A DNA stretch of 64,000 bases from Tubulanus polymorphus. Lineage: Eukaryota > Nemertea > Palaeonemertea > Tubulaniformes > Tubulanidae. A program made the translations under genes and the position numbers. The number at the start of each line of letters is the position of its first letter. The stretch's first letter is position 1. Shown one piece after another: positions 1 to 8,654 of the stretch. Location: contig NC_134032.1 in the NCBI RefSeq assembly GCF_964204645.1, forward strand, positions 14,688,275-14,752,274, written 5' to 3'. The notes under the pieces were generated by a model. That model made no database searches. It saw nothing but the letters and a program-made list of their open reading frames with translations, and was not told the DNA's origin.

Positions 1-699
1 GAGATCTTCGCACAAAATTTCGCTGTAGGTCAAAGTTTCGTGCCAGATTTTCTCAAGTTTCATATTCACTTCATTTGCTTTTTCGTTCAGAACTTCAATG
101 AATCCATAACCGCTTCCGAAACTAAAAACTGCCCTCCCGCCCGGGCGTAGATGTTTGTGGGCGCCGGTTACAAAATGCCCGATAGCCTCGTACGCGGGGT
201 TGACCAAAGCTCGGTCCAGCATAGTTAAATCTGCAGCTTTATCAATCGAGAGATAAAGATAGGGAGTATGGCAGAAAATCAAATCAAACTTTTCATCTTC
301 GCAAATATTTTCGAACACGTCAGAATATCCGACGTCTCCCGGGACGGCGTAACGCTCAAAATTCACTTTAGTATTCTCTAAAGCTTGTCGGTTGATGTCG
401 GTCGCCAACACGTAACTAAGCTTCGATTTATTGCGTAAATAATGTACGACGCTCATGCAACCAGTACCGCATCCGATTTCTAACATTCTAGCGCCATCTA
501 CTGTCTGTTCCGGTAGATTCAGCGCCCCCGTGTTGTAACCCGGGTGATAATACACGTCGCGTAAATGAACGAATTTCACGCCACAAAATTCAAACTCGTA
601 TCGACCTCCGCCGTCTGCGACCGATTTCTGATTGACTTCTTGCAGACGTCGCGATTCCGTCAAAATCTCGTTAGTTTTCTGATTCAAAGAAGTCGTCAT
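1..699 (-). CDS. Class I SAM-dependent methyltransferase, tandem copy 1 (3' end outside window)
   Basis: An open frame starts at an ATG on the minus strand (bases 699-697) and runs unbroken to the window edge, giving 233 codons. By comparison with its three neighbours only about 12 C-terminal residues are missing. The SAM-binding motif I reads MLEIGCGTGCMSVVHYL, followed by an acidic motif II (LATDIN). The usual NPPY-type motif IV position carries FCHTPYLY. A post-motif LRPGGRAVF closes the Rossmann core. The gene has no introns. It resembles the small-domain (MTS/HemK-like) methyltransferases, but the substrate cannot be named. The family resemblance is seen in the sequence; any enzymatic role is inference. 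This copy has two substitutions in the otherwise shared block (GYSDVFENICED instead of RYSDVFENIRED). Confidence 0.75.
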   Translation of the reverse strand, partial: MTTSLNQKTNEILTESRRLQEVNQKSVADGGGRYEFEFCGVKFVHLRDVYYHPGYNTGALNLPEQTVDGARMLEIGCGTGCMSVVHYLRNKSKLSYVLATDINRQALENTKVNFERYAVPGDVGYSDVFENICEDEKFDLIFCHTPYLYLSIDKAADLTMLDRALVNPAYEAIGHFVTGAHKHLRPGGRAVFSFGSGYGFIEVLNEKANEVNMKLEKIWHETLTYSEILCEDL

Positions 700-819
700 T
701 TTAACAGTATTTTTTTTTCTTCAGTCTATTGAGAGTAAGAACAATGCACAAGCACAGAATACACCGTAAAATGCTATTCGCTTGAGAGACAGCTGTGTGT
801 GTGTCTGATCAGATTTATA

Positions 820-1192
820 GCTACGTCTACACTAGCATTTTGTACCCGGGGGGGGGGGTTATGCGTCTCCGCTACTATGCGTCTCCGCTACGCTCCAAAC
901 ACGGGTTCAATGCAGAGTTTTCTGCAAAACCCGGGTTTTAGAAACCCTTCTTGAAAGAGAAGAGCACACTTCGCATTGAACTCGCGTTTGCCTAAAACTC
1001 CACATTTTTTGCTAGCGTAGACAGTGAACCCGCGTTCAATGCAGGATTCGGGCGCCACAATTGACCTTGAACTTGCACTACAGATGTTGATTCTTATTTA
1101 CCGGAACTGTGTTAGGTGTAGACGCTACTCACAGGTTTTCATTGGACCCGGGTATGTTGAAACCCAGGTACAACGCGCTAGTGTAGACAAGG
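820..1192. mobile_element. MITE-like foldback element
   Basis: The ends carry inverted copies of a motif like GTCTACACTAGC (left end about 825, right end CGCTAGTGTAGAC about 1180). Internal CCCGGGTT and GGGTTCAATGCA motifs recur inside. There is no coding capacity. It lies upstream of methyltransferase copy 1. The exact ends and target-site duplication are not clear. Confidence 0.45.
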
Positions 1193-2106
1193 TTTATGCG
1201 TATACTGCGGTTGTAGTGTTTTTTTTTTTTAAATCAGGTAACTCATTCCATGGGGGACCAGTTATTCAGTTCATTCATTCATAAGTCCAGGGATTATCTC
1301 AGAAAATTGGTTTTACAAACTGCTGCAGTTGATCACACCATCTGATGGGATAGCCAGTAACACGTTGGTCGAGGTCATCGATCAGTTTCAGCTTATCCTT
1401 CTTACTCGGTGAAACTACAAGTCTGTAGGGTCGGTTCAAAAGGGTCAGTTCCTAAATTCAACTGAAGAAAAAAGTTTGACCAAAACCAGTTTATTTTCTA
1501 AGCATTTTACACTTTATTTTTGTTATACAAGAGATATCATATTCACTAACAAATAACTATAGCGTTTAGCAGTACATAATTCTAATTAAGGAAAATGTTA
1601 ATTACATGGTCCCCACAGTTATATGAATTCAAAATTTCCAGGTTTTTCCCAAGAATTTCACGGGTGATTTTTCAATTTTCCCAAATGGAAATGAACACAT
1701 ATCGTCATGCAACAGTCAACATTTTAGCGGTGACAGGTTGATAAAGGTGATTTTCAAGGGAAATTGCTGAAGAGAGCCGCCCTTGGCAAATGCGATACGT
1801 GAAATGTAATGAATTTCCCAAGTATTTCCCTGATTTGAGGAAAATTTTCAAATTCCCAAATATTTCTAAACCGGGAATTATCATTTCAAAATTCCAAAGT
1901 TTTTCCCAATTTCCCCGTTCTGTGGGAACCATGTTATGAATACGTATCATACGGAATAAGCAAAGAAAAGCATCGAAATAAACGTGCAATGTATGCAATT
2001 GCGTCATCTATTACAGCATCAATAAAATAACTAAGATAATCCCCACTTGCCACAGCAGTTTCGTCCGATACCTCATTAGCATATCGTTTAAATATTTTAT
2101 GTAAAG
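1193..2106. other. Intergenic, no gene seen
   Basis: AT-rich sequence between methyltransferase copies 1 and 2. Bases about 1630-1930 contain repeated TTTCCCAA/TTGGGAAA-type motifs typical of a decayed repeat. The minus-strand open frame at 1705-2007 is low in complexity and has no recognisable domain. I see no gene here. Confidence 0.5.
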
Positions 2107-2841
2107 TTACTCGGCACTGATTGGTTCAACCTGCCACAGTATGACATCCTCCTCTACAGTACTGCCGTAATTTATCATTCCGTGCCAGATTTTCTCCAGT
2201 TTCAAATTTTCTTTCTTAATCTTTTCGTTCAGAATTTCAAAGATTCCAAATCCACAAAAAACTGCCCGCCCGCCCGGGCGTAGGTGCCCGCGGGCTTCCA
2301 TTATATAACGACTGATAGCCTTGTACCCGGGGTCGGCCAATGACCGGTCCAGAATCGTCAAGCAGTCGGCTTTATCAATTGGCATGTAAACACAAGGAGT
2401 ATGCCAGAAAATCAAATCAAACTTTTCATCTTCGCGAATATTTTCGAACACGTCGGAATATCGCACGTCTCCCGGGACGGCGTAACGCTCAAAATTCACT
2501 TTAGTATTCTCTAAAGCTTGTTGGTTGATGTCGGTCGCCAACACGTAACTAAGCTTCGAATTATTACGTAAATAATGTACGACGCTGACGCAACCAGTTC
2601 CGCATCCGATTTCTAACATTCTAGCGCCATCTACTGTCTCTTGCGGTAAATTCAACGCCAACGAGTCGCAACCCGTCATAAAGAAAACATTATGAAAATT
2701 AACAAATTTTTCTCCGCAAAATTCAAACTCGTGTCGACCTCCGTTTTCTGTTATCAATTTCTCATTCAATTCTAATATCTGACGACCTTGAGTCAATAGC
2801 TCCGGTACGTCGAGTTTTTCCTGATTGGCAGACGCCGTCAT
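2107..2841 (-). CDS. Class I SAM-dependent methyltransferase, tandem copy 2
   Basis: Complete intronless gene of 244 residues. The N-terminal part (about residues 1-75) is a helical and beta lead-in with FEFCGEKFVNF, then motif I MLEIGCGTGCVS at about 95-106, motif II LATDIN at about 119-124, a FWHTPCVY motif-IV-like stretch at about 165, and LRPGGRAVFCG near 205. The length matches copies 3 and 4. The substrate is unknown. The family's small-molecule, protein-glutamine and nucleic-acid methyltransferases share this fold. The substitution of the canonical NPPY by W-H-T-P-C argues against a straightforward PrmC/HemK function. The middle 240 bp or so are almost identical in DNA to the other copies, while the N- and C-terminal thirds diverge. 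Confidence 0.8.
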   Translation of the reverse strand: MTASANQEKLDVPELLTQGRQILELNEKLITENGGRHEFEFCGEKFVNFHNVFFMTGCDSLALNLPQETVDGARMLEIGCGTGCVSVVHYLRNNSKLSYVLATDINQQALENTKVNFERYAVPGDVRYSDVFENIREDEKFDLIFWHTPCVYMPIDKADCLTILDRSLADPGYKAISRYIMEARGHLRPGGRAVFCGFGIFEILNEKIKKENLKLEKIWHGMINYGSTVEEDVILWQVEPISAE

Positions 2842-2984
2842 TTTTAACAGCAGTTCTAATAGAGTTTCAGCGAACGTAATTCAGTGCTATCTCAATAAAC
2901 GTTGAACAGTAGATGGCAGAAAAAAAACCAGCGAAAATAAATAAATAATATAAATACCATAAATAACAAAATATAGGACAAATT

Positions 2985-3580
2985 TCATTATCCAGCTGTC
3001 ACAGACGAGTCTAATATGGCTCGTGTCTAATTTGAGAGCGCTCGATACTAAACACAAAGCGAAGTGTGTCACTTCTGGAACCTGTAGCAATGACCCGCGC
3101 TAAAATTTGGAAAAAGTTGAAGGCCATGAGTAATGACTGCATAGAACAAACTACATTAAATAGACGTTTTCTATGAAATAAATTGACTTACACTTGAACT
3201 GGATGTAACAGTCAACAGACATTAGACGAAACAGTCGGGCCAAATTGGCACGGAACAGGCTCGCGCCAAATTTGGCCCGTGCCTAATAAGAGAGCGCGTT
3301 CACACGTAAACCATTCACTCGATACTAAACAATGCTCAAACAAAGCGAAGTGGATCATTTCCGGTGCCAGTTGCAATTCAAACGCAATCATTTGTCTGGT
3401 GCTAAAATTTGGCTCGGGCCTCGTCCAACATTTTTGGTCGGGCCAAATTTGGTCCGGGCCCAACAGGCTCGGGCCCATTTTGCACCCGTGTGAACAGTTG
3501 TTCCGGGCCAAATTTGGCCGGGCCAAATATGCTCGTGTGATAGCGGCTACAATCAACTGACATTAGACAAAACAGTCAAC
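2985..3580. repeat. Duplicated GGGCCAAATTTGG-rich repeat
   Basis: Two related segments (about 3000-3110 and 3260-3415) share CTCGATACTAAACA, AAAGCGAAGTG and GTGCTAAAATTTGG. The second is extended by several copies of CGGGCCAAATTTGG and by inverted TTCACACG/CGTGTGAA motifs. This looks like a foldback or MITE element that partly duplicated. The open frames across it on both strands arise from the repeat and are not genes. Confidence 0.5.
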
Positions 3581-3654
3581 AGACATTAGACATTAGACAA
3601 TCAACTCGTGTAGATTTTCACACACTTTTGTCTCGCGTTAAGCATAAATAAATC

Positions 3655-3938
3655 AGGGCCCGGTTCCATAGACAGGGCTTAGACTTGACTTAAGACCGGT
3701 CTAAGACAAACTTAGTTCTATAGCAAATCTAACGACTTAAGACCTGTCTTAAGGTTTAAGACCACTTTTGTCTCGCGTTCAGCATAAATAAATCAGGGCC
3801 CGGTTCATTAGACAGGGCTTAGACTTAAGACCGGTCTAAGACAAACTTAGTTCTATAGCCAATCTAACGACTTAAGACCTGTCTTAAGGTTTAAGACCAC
3901 TTTTGGTCTTAAGTCTTCACTATGGAACCGACCCCAGG
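3655..3938. mobile_element. MITE, GGGGCC(A/G)GTTCCATAG family
   Basis: Foldback element bounded by GGGCCCGGTTCCATAGAC and, inverted, CTATGGAACCGACCCC. The interior is made of CTTAAGACCGGTCTAAG-type palindromic steps. About 130 bp of the element are tandemly repeated, including the left end. The same family recurs at 23896, 27690 and 30118. Confidence 0.65.
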
Positions 3939-3978
3939 GCCGTATCTCGATAAATTGTGTCCACGTTTTTCCCTAAAG

Positions 3979-4728
3979 TTACTCATCAGCGCTTATCTGT
4001 AGGATTTCCCATAATTCCAAGTCTTCAACCATTTCTCCAATTTTCACCAATTCGTGCCAAATTTTCTTCAGTTTCAAGTTTGCTTTTTTCGCTTTATCAT
4101 CGAGAACTTCAAGCATACCGTACGCGGCGGAGTAAGCCATTATAACCCTGCCGCCCGGACGTAGGTGTCCGTGGGCTCCGGTTATAAAACGCCCGATAGC
4201 CTCGTAGCCGGGGTCAGCCATAGATCTGTCCAACATCGTTAAATCATCAGCCATTTCCCTCGGCACAAAAGTATAAGGAACGTGCCAGAAAATCAAATCA
4301 AAATTTTCATCTTCGCGAATATTTTCGAACACGTCGGAATATCGCACGTCTCCCGGGACGGCGTAACGCTCAAAATTCACTTTAGTATTCTCTAAAGCTT
4401 GTCGGTTGATGTCGGTCGCCAACACGTAACTAAGCTTCAATTTATTGCGTAAATAATGTACGACGCTCATGCAACCAGTTCCGCATCCGATTTCTAACAT
4501 TCTAGCGCCATCTACTGTCTGTTCCGGTAAATTCAGCGCGATTGGATCGAAACCGTCCAGATAAAAAACATCGAAAAAATTAACAAATTTCACGCCGCAA
4601 AATTCAAACTCGCGTCGACCTCCGTCTTCTGTTATCAATTTCTGATTATTTTCAACCAGTTCTCGGCCCTCTTCTAACATCGCTGTCCGTTTAGCAAGTT
4701 TTTCTTGATCGAGAAAAGTATCTGCCAT
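3979..4728 (-). CDS. Class I SAM-dependent methyltransferase, tandem copy 3
   Basis: Complete intronless gene of 249 residues. The order is the same as in copies 1, 2 and 4: FEFCGVKFVNF at about 42, motif I MLEIGCGTGCMS at about 75-86, LATDINRQAL about 25 residues later, FWHVPYTFV at the motif IV position and LRPGGRVIMAY near residue 195. FWHVPY is the closest of the four to the NPPY-like catalytic loop of small-domain methyltransferases. The initiating ATG is followed by an acidic/lysine-rich helix that varies between copies. The gene is about 1.1 kb upstream of copy 2 in the same orientation. The substrate is unknown. Confidence 0.8.
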   Translation of the reverse strand: MADTFLDQEKLAKRTAMLEEGRELVENNQKLITEDGGRREFEFCGVKFVNFFDVFYLDGFDPIALNLPEQTVDGARMLEIGCGTGCMSVVHYLRNKLKLSYVLATDINRQALENTKVNFERYAVPGDVRYSDVFENIREDENFDLIFWHVPYTFVPREMADDLTMLDRSMADPGYEAIGRFITGAHGHLRPGGRVIMAYSAAYGMLEVLDDKAKKANLKLKKIWHELVKIGEMVEDLELWEILQISADE

Positions 4729-4762
4729 TTTGCGAAGGAGTATTACTAACGATAAGGATAGT

Positions 4763-5185
4763 AGTTAGACAGACGTTCAGACAGCAGCCGTAGACAGATA
4801 TTCAGACAGCAATCGTAGACAGACCTTCAGACAGCAATCGTAGACAGACGTTCGGACAGCAGCCGTAGACAGATATTCAGACAGCAATCGTAGACAGACC
4901 TTCAGACAGCAGCCGTAGGCAGACGTTCAGACAGCAATCGTAGACAGACGTTCAGACAGCAGTTGTAGACAGGGATTCAGACAGCAGCCGTAGACAGATG
5001 TTCAGACAGCAATCGTAGACAGACGTTCGGACAGCAGCCGTAGACAGATATTCAGACAGCAATCGTAGACAGACGTTCAGACAGCAGTTGTAGACAGGTA
5101 TTCAGACAGCAGCCGTAGACAGACGTTCAGACAGCAGCCGTAGACAGACCTTCAGACAGAGTCGTAGACAGATATTCAGACAGTT
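4763..5185. repeat. 25-bp minisatellite, about 17 copies
   Basis: Tandem unit close to GTAGACAGACGTTCAGACAG plus CAATC or CAGCC. Copies differ at a few positions (GTT/CTT/TAT and AATC/AGCC/GTTG). The array begins about 35 bp upstream of the ATG of methyltransferase copy 3, so it occupies that gene's promoter side. Confidence 0.9.
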
Positions 5186-6011
5186 GCAGGTAGTTGGCAG
5201 CGCTCGCTGTCACACTACATCAAATGAGCAGTCAACAAAATTTTGGAAGCATAAAAAAACAGCAATCACTGACAAGTGACATAAACCACACACGTACCGC
5301 GCGCTAGACCCGGATAGGAATAAAAAAATCTACTCAATTTAAAAAATAATTTATCAATAATCTGATAATGAAGTGACCCGAGAACCAGGCTTAAAAAAAC
5401 ACGTTGAAAAGTCCTGAATTGCAAGCGATTATTTCTGATAATTATTATATCCACAGCTGGAATTTCACTTTAAGTAGATTTTCTAAAGAATTGAGTTATA
5501 TCCCACAAAATATCAATAGAATATCAATAGAATATAAATGTGACAGGCGTCTGGTTATCATCACACTGCTGTATTTGAAAGACTCTTCATTCGACACGAT
5601 ATAAAATTCAGAAATCAATTAACGTTTTCGTATAGAGTTTGATAGTTTGATATCTGTTTTATATCAATATTGTAGACAGCTACGTATTCAAGTCTTTTCA
5701 TTCGAATATTCGAGTTCTAAAGGGTATTATTAATAAATCTTAACCCTCCCTCCCTCCATTCTCCACGAAAAAACAACCACCAAACTGCTACTGCTATTAT
5801 ATCTGTTCAGTTCGCAACTGTCTATATGCTGTACATATGAGCCCGAACTAACAAACAGTTTGCCAATTAAGGAGAAATTGGCGATGAGATTTTCATTTTA
5901 TTACCGACTTATCAAAATTCGACAGATTGTGATAATTTTCACAAAAAAATAATCCGCATTTTTAAAAAGATTTTACGATAATTTCGATGAATTATCCGAT
6001 ATTGTATACAG
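5186..6011. other. Intergenic, no gene seen
   Basis: AT-rich DNA between methyltransferase copies 3 and 4. The short open frames here lack recognisable domains or splice-supported extension. I see nothing that can be supported as a gene. Confidence 0.5.
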
Positions 6012-6755
6012 TTATTGATCGCCGATTGTAAGAATGTTCCACAGTTCTGCGTCTTCGTCTACAGATCCGATAAACACCTTTTCGCTCCAAAATTTCTCCA
6101 GTCTCAAATTGGCTTTCATCGCTTTTTCGTTAAGAACTTCGAAAACTCCGATGGCGCAACTGAAACCGAATATCGCCCGCCCGCCCGGGCGGAGGTGTCC
6201 GCGGGCTTCGGCGATAAACCGACCGACAGCCTCGTAGCCGGGGTCGGCGATACTACGATCCAACACGCTCAATTCGGCAGATTTATCAGCAGACACGTAC
6301 AAACATGGAACGCACCAGAAAATCAAATCAAACTTTTCATCTTCGCGAATATTTTCGTAAACGTCCGAATATCGCACGTCTCCCGGGACGGCGTAACGCT
6401 CAAAATTCACTTTAGTATTCTCTAAAGCTTGTCGGTTGATGTCGGTCGCCAACACGTAACTAAGCTTCGATTTATTGCGTAAATAATGTACGACGCTGAC
6501 GCAACCAGTTCCGCATCCGATTTCTAACATTCTAGCGCCCTCTACTGTCTGTTCCGGTAAATTCAACGTAACCGAATCGTATCCGGGAAAATGAAAGACG
6601 TTTTGAAAATTAACGAATTTCTCGCCACAAAATTCAAACTCGCGTCGACCTCCGGCGTCTGCTATCAATTTCTCATTCAATTCTACCATTTGACGACCTT
6701 CGGGTAGCAGGGCGTCGGCTTTGGCCAATTTTTCCTGTTCGGAAGAAGTTGCCAT
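6012..6755 (-). CDS. Class I SAM-dependent methyltransferase, tandem copy 4
   Basis: Complete intronless gene of 247 residues, the member furthest upstream in the transcriptional direction. It carries FEFCGEKFVNFQNVF, motif I MLEIGCGTGCVS, LATDINRQAL, FWCVPCLYV at the motif IV position and LRPGGRAIFGF. Residues about 65-150 are nearly identical to the other copies. Flanks diverge, for instance FPGYDSVTLNLPEQ versus DGFDPIALNLPEQ in copy 3. It ends TIGDQ. All four genes lie head to tail on the minus strand, as expected of unequal crossing-over. Lack of introns suggests a retrogene or transferred founder; that is inference. Confidence 0.8.
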   Translation of the reverse strand: MATSSEQEKLAKADALLPEGRQMVELNEKLIADAGGRREFEFCGEKFVNFQNVFHFPGYDSVTLNLPEQTVEGARMLEIGCGTGCVSVVHYLRNKSKLSYVLATDINRQALENTKVNFERYAVPGDVRYSDVYENIREDEKFDLIFWCVPCLYVSADKSAELSVLDRSIADPGYEAVGRFIAEARGHLRPGGRAIFGFSCAIGVFEVLNEKAMKANLRLEKFWSEKVFIGSVDEDAELWNILTIGDQ

Positions 6756-6940
6756 TTTTGAACGGGTATCAAGCAGAGTTCTAGTATAGACGATTCACAT
6801 TAGATACTACAGAACTGGTTCATGTAGTCACAATGCTTAATACGCTGATAACTATAACACAGATCGTTTTGAAAGCAAAATGTAGGACAAAAATATAATC
6901 GACTGAATAGACGGAATACTAAACAGAATACAGTCAGCAG

Positions 6941-7366
6941 ATCGAGGGGTGGATCTATGGTCTGATTCGGATCGAGGGGCGGATCTACGGGCTGATTCGG
7001 ATCGAGGGGCGGATCTACGGTCTGATTCGGATCGAGGGGCGGATCTACGGTCTGATTCGGATCGAGGGGCGGATCTACGGTCTGATTCGGATCGAGGGGC
7101 GGATCTACGGTCTGATTCGGATCGAGGGGTGGATCTACAGTCTGATTCGGATCGAGGGGTGGATCTACGGTCTGATTCGGATCGAGGGGTGGATCTACAG
7201 TCTGATTCGGATCGAGGGGATGGATCTACGGTCTGATTCGGATCGAGGGGTGGATCTACAGTCTGATTCGGATCGAGGGGATGGATCTATGGTCTGATTC
7301 GGATCGAGGGGTGGATCTATGGTCTGATTCGGATGGGGGGGTGGATCTACGGTCTGATTCAGCGAG
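6941..7366. repeat. 30-bp minisatellite, about 14 copies
   Basis: Unit close to GGATCTACGGTCTGATTCGG plus ATCGAGGGGC. Because the period is divisible by three, it generates open frames on both strands (poly SDSDRGADLR-like), which I treat as artefacts. Confidence 0.92.
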
Positions 7367-7704
7367 GGTTGCATCCATGTAATATAGGGCATATCACATA
7401 CTGAAGTGCACCGCGACTCATCGGAAAATGTGAACTCAGAACCCGCTTAGTTCGGTTGACCTGGGACTGGGAAATCCTTCCCGAATAATATGAAATACGA
7501 ATTATATGCTCTCATCAGAATGGAAATAACTTAGAAGGGACTGAAATTTAGTCCGAAATAAATGAAAATCCGAATAAAACCGATATGAATTAAGCAAGTT
7601 ATACCATACAGAGAACTAGCTATGAATTTAAACTTTTCAGGAATCCATTACTAATAATTTATCTTTTTTTCCTGGTAAAATTTCAGGGCAACAAGACATT
7701 CAAA

Positions 7705-8532
7705 GGAGGCGCACACAAACCCCTGCACCCTCTGTAAAGGAGGCGCACACAAACCCCTGCACCCTCTGTAAAGGAGGGAGGCGCACACAACCCATGCACC
7801 CTCTGTAAAGGAGGCGCACACAACCCCTGCACCCTCTGTAAAGGAGGCGCACACAACCCCTGCACCCTCTGTAAAGGAGGCGCACACAACCCCTGCACCC
7901 TCTGTAAAGGAGGGGCACACAACCCCTGCACCCTCTGTAAAGGAGGCGCACACAACCCCTGCACCCTCTGTAAAGGAGGCGCACACAACCCCTGCACCCT
8001 CTGTGAAGGAGGCGCACACAACCCCTGCACCCTCTGTAAAGGAGGCGCACACAACCCCTGCACCCTCTGTAAAGGAGGGGCACACAACCCCTGCACCCTC
8101 TGTAAAGGAGGCGCACACAACCCCTGCACCCTCTGTAAAGGAGGGGCACACAACCCCTGCACCCTCTGTAAAGGAGGCGCACACAACCCCTGCACCCTCT
8201 GTAAAGGAGGCGCACACAACCCCTGCACCCTCTGTAAAGGAGGCGCACACAACCCCTGCACCCTCTGTAAAGGAGGGGCACACAACCCCTGCACCCTCTG
8301 TAAAGGAGGCGCACACAACCCCTGCACCCTCTGTAAAGGAGGCGCACACAACCCCTGCACCGTCTGTAAAGGAGGCGCACACAACCCCTGCACCCTCTGT
8401 AAAGGAGGCGCACACAACCCCTGCACCCTCTGTAAAGGAGGCGCACACAACCCCTGCACCCTCTGTAAAGGAGGCGCACACAACCCCTGCACCCTCTGTA
8501 AAGGAGGCGCACACAACCCCTGCACCCTCTGT
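7705..8532. repeat. 33-bp minisatellite, about 25 copies
   Basis: Unit close to AAAGGAGGCGCACACAACCC plus CTGCACCCTCTGT. Rare GGGG/GGCG variants alternate. The period is a multiple of three, so four frames stay open for 190-295 codons. None has a gene-like composition. It lies just 3' of the last recognisable TDRD7-like exon, in or beyond its next intron. Confidence 0.93.
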
Positions 8533-8654
8533 ATTCATAAAGTATCAAACACATATCGCAAATAAAAACCTAGCTATATAAAATGTCATGAATCTGATCG
8601 AGTTGGAAAAGTTCTGAAAAAAAAAATTTTTTTAAATTTAAAATTTGAATTTAC

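Noticed and set aside
7651-8581. Long open frames on both strands (190-295 codons)
   Set aside because: They come from a 33-bp tandem repeat whose period is a multiple of three; the translation is a simple 11-residue repeat in every frame.
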